A stretch of DNA of 5,641 bases from Chitinispirillaceae bacterium. Lineage in GTDB: Bacteria; Fibrobacterota; Chitinivibrionia; Chitinivibrionales; Chitinispirillaceae. The stretch is from positions 1-5,641 of the forward strand of contig JAFGOU010000374.1 in the NCBI GenBank assembly GCA_016926315.1, given 5' to 3'. The notes beneath the pieces were generated by a model that saw nothing but the letters and a program-made list of their open reading frames with translations, did no database searches and was not told where the DNA came from. Both the position numbers and the translations under genes were made by a program. This document shows, piece by piece, positions 5,108 through 5,641 of this stretch (its first letter is position 1; every line of letters begins with the position of its first letter).

Positions 5108-5641
5108 ATGCCGGCGCGTCATACTGGCGGTTATCGCGGGCAGCGTGTTTGCGGCCGTTGCCGGTCCCTGCGGGGAAAAAAGCGAGATCGTCTATAACGC
5201 AATGTACCTTCTTGCCGGCAGCGGCGATACCATCGGCGTGGCCAGTTACGACCAGAAGGGGTGGGCACTCAATCTCACCACGACCCGGGGCGACCAGTGG
5301 TGGGGGTATTCGCTCGAGTGTCATGCTGACAAGTCGCTTTATGCTGTCGCCTTTGGCAATCGTACCCTTGCCGTACTCCTGAATCCGTCTGATTACGATC
5401 TTTATCGTTCCAAACCGGCGACGATCTTGTGGTATTCCTATCGCGATGGTCGCGTGCATGAACGGCAGATTACCTGGCACGAGAGGACCTTTGCCGCCGA
5501 TACCCTGGCCGTCGTTCATCCTGCGGATGCGGTTGCCGCGGGCGGCGTTTTTTATCTCGCCTGCCGTAATGGCGGCCTGCTCAGGTGGGACCCGGTCGCG
5601 GACCGGATTCGCGGTTTCATTCCGGGTGATACGGGGTCATA
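5079..5641 (+). CDS. Secreted protein of unknown function with propeller-like repeats, N-terminal part (runs off the right edge)
   Basis: The frame is open to the window end, giving 187 residues from ATG 5079. A cationic start (MPRSLICGNRCRR) precedes a hydrophobic stretch, ILAVIAGSVFAAVAG (15-29), so export by Sec is likely; no proper lipobox precedes C31. The mature part is rich in aromatic residues and short beta-strands. Segments such as GDTIGVASYDQKGWALNL (49-66) and GGVFYLACRNGGLLRWDP (155-172) resemble blades of a beta-propeller of the two-component-regulator or quinoprotein-like type, but I recognise no family. The start is uncertain: ATG 5079 overlaps the end of lolA by 29 bases, and TTG 5091 is an alternative; neither has a clear Shine-Dalgarno site, so translation may depend on ribosomes finishing lolA. 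The true C-terminus is not visible. It probably sits in the ftsK-lolA operon and acts in the periplasm or outside the cell. Confidence 0.7.
   Translation, partial: MPRSLICGNRCRRVILAVIAGSVFAAVAGPCGEKSEIVYNAMYLLAGSGDTIGVASYDQKGWALNLTTTRGDQWWGYSLECHADKSLYAVAFGNRTLAVLLNPSDYDLYRSKPATILWYSYRDGRVHERQITWHERTFAADTLAVVHPADAVAAGGVFYLACRNGGLLRWDPVADRIRGFIPGDTGS

Noticed and set aside
5108..5205. ATG immediately after the lolA stop as start of the next gene
   Set aside because: That frame reaches a TAA after about 32 codons; the long open frame is a different one, starting at 5079 or 5091.

Overview
The window looks like a moderately GC-rich chromosomal segment from a Gram-negative bacterium. LolA and an ExbB/TolQ/MotA-type proton-channel subunit both point to an outer membrane. 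No gene here fixes the phylum. A deep-branching lineage such as Fibrobacterota or another FCB-related group is only a guess, suggested by the stand-alone ThiD2-type protein and a secreted propeller-like protein. There are no mobile-element genes, CRISPR arrays, tRNAs or rRNAs that I can see.

Layout: (1) At the left edge, on the minus strand, is the first 115 codons of an ExbB/TolQ/MotA-family subunit; the gene continues off the window. (2) A divergent, AT-richer intergenic region of about 395 bp follows. It holds a plausible promoter for the minus-strand gene and three short palindromes spaced about 23 bp apart. (3) A 186-aa DnaQ-like DEDDh 3'-5' exonuclease-domain protein lies on the plus strand. 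(4) Convergent to it is a possible 39-codon minus-strand gene with an AGGAGG ribosome binding site. (5) A plus-strand run follows that is probably one operon: thiD2-like gene, ftsK, lolA, and a secreted propeller-like protein cut by the right edge. The spacings are tight: a 62-nt overlap, a 23-nt gap, then a likely overlap of about 29 nt.

How the genes fit together: FtsK is the membrane-anchored DNA translocase of chromosome segregation at the septum. LolA is the periplasmic chaperone that carries lipoproteins to the outer membrane. The ftsK-lolA order is also found in Escherichia coli, which supports both calls. The ThiD2-like protein is probably a thiamin-pathway kinase; it has no thiamin neighbour in view and no recognisable TPP riboswitch upstream. 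Its overlap with ftsK suggests translational coupling rather than shared function.

Most of the window is ordinary core genome. The points most worth a second look are the 39-codon ORF, the phased palindromes, the GC-rich hairpin next to the thiD2-like start, the internal duplication inside the ThiD2-like protein, and the uncharacterised secreted protein at the right edge. I see no convincing novel multi-gene system.
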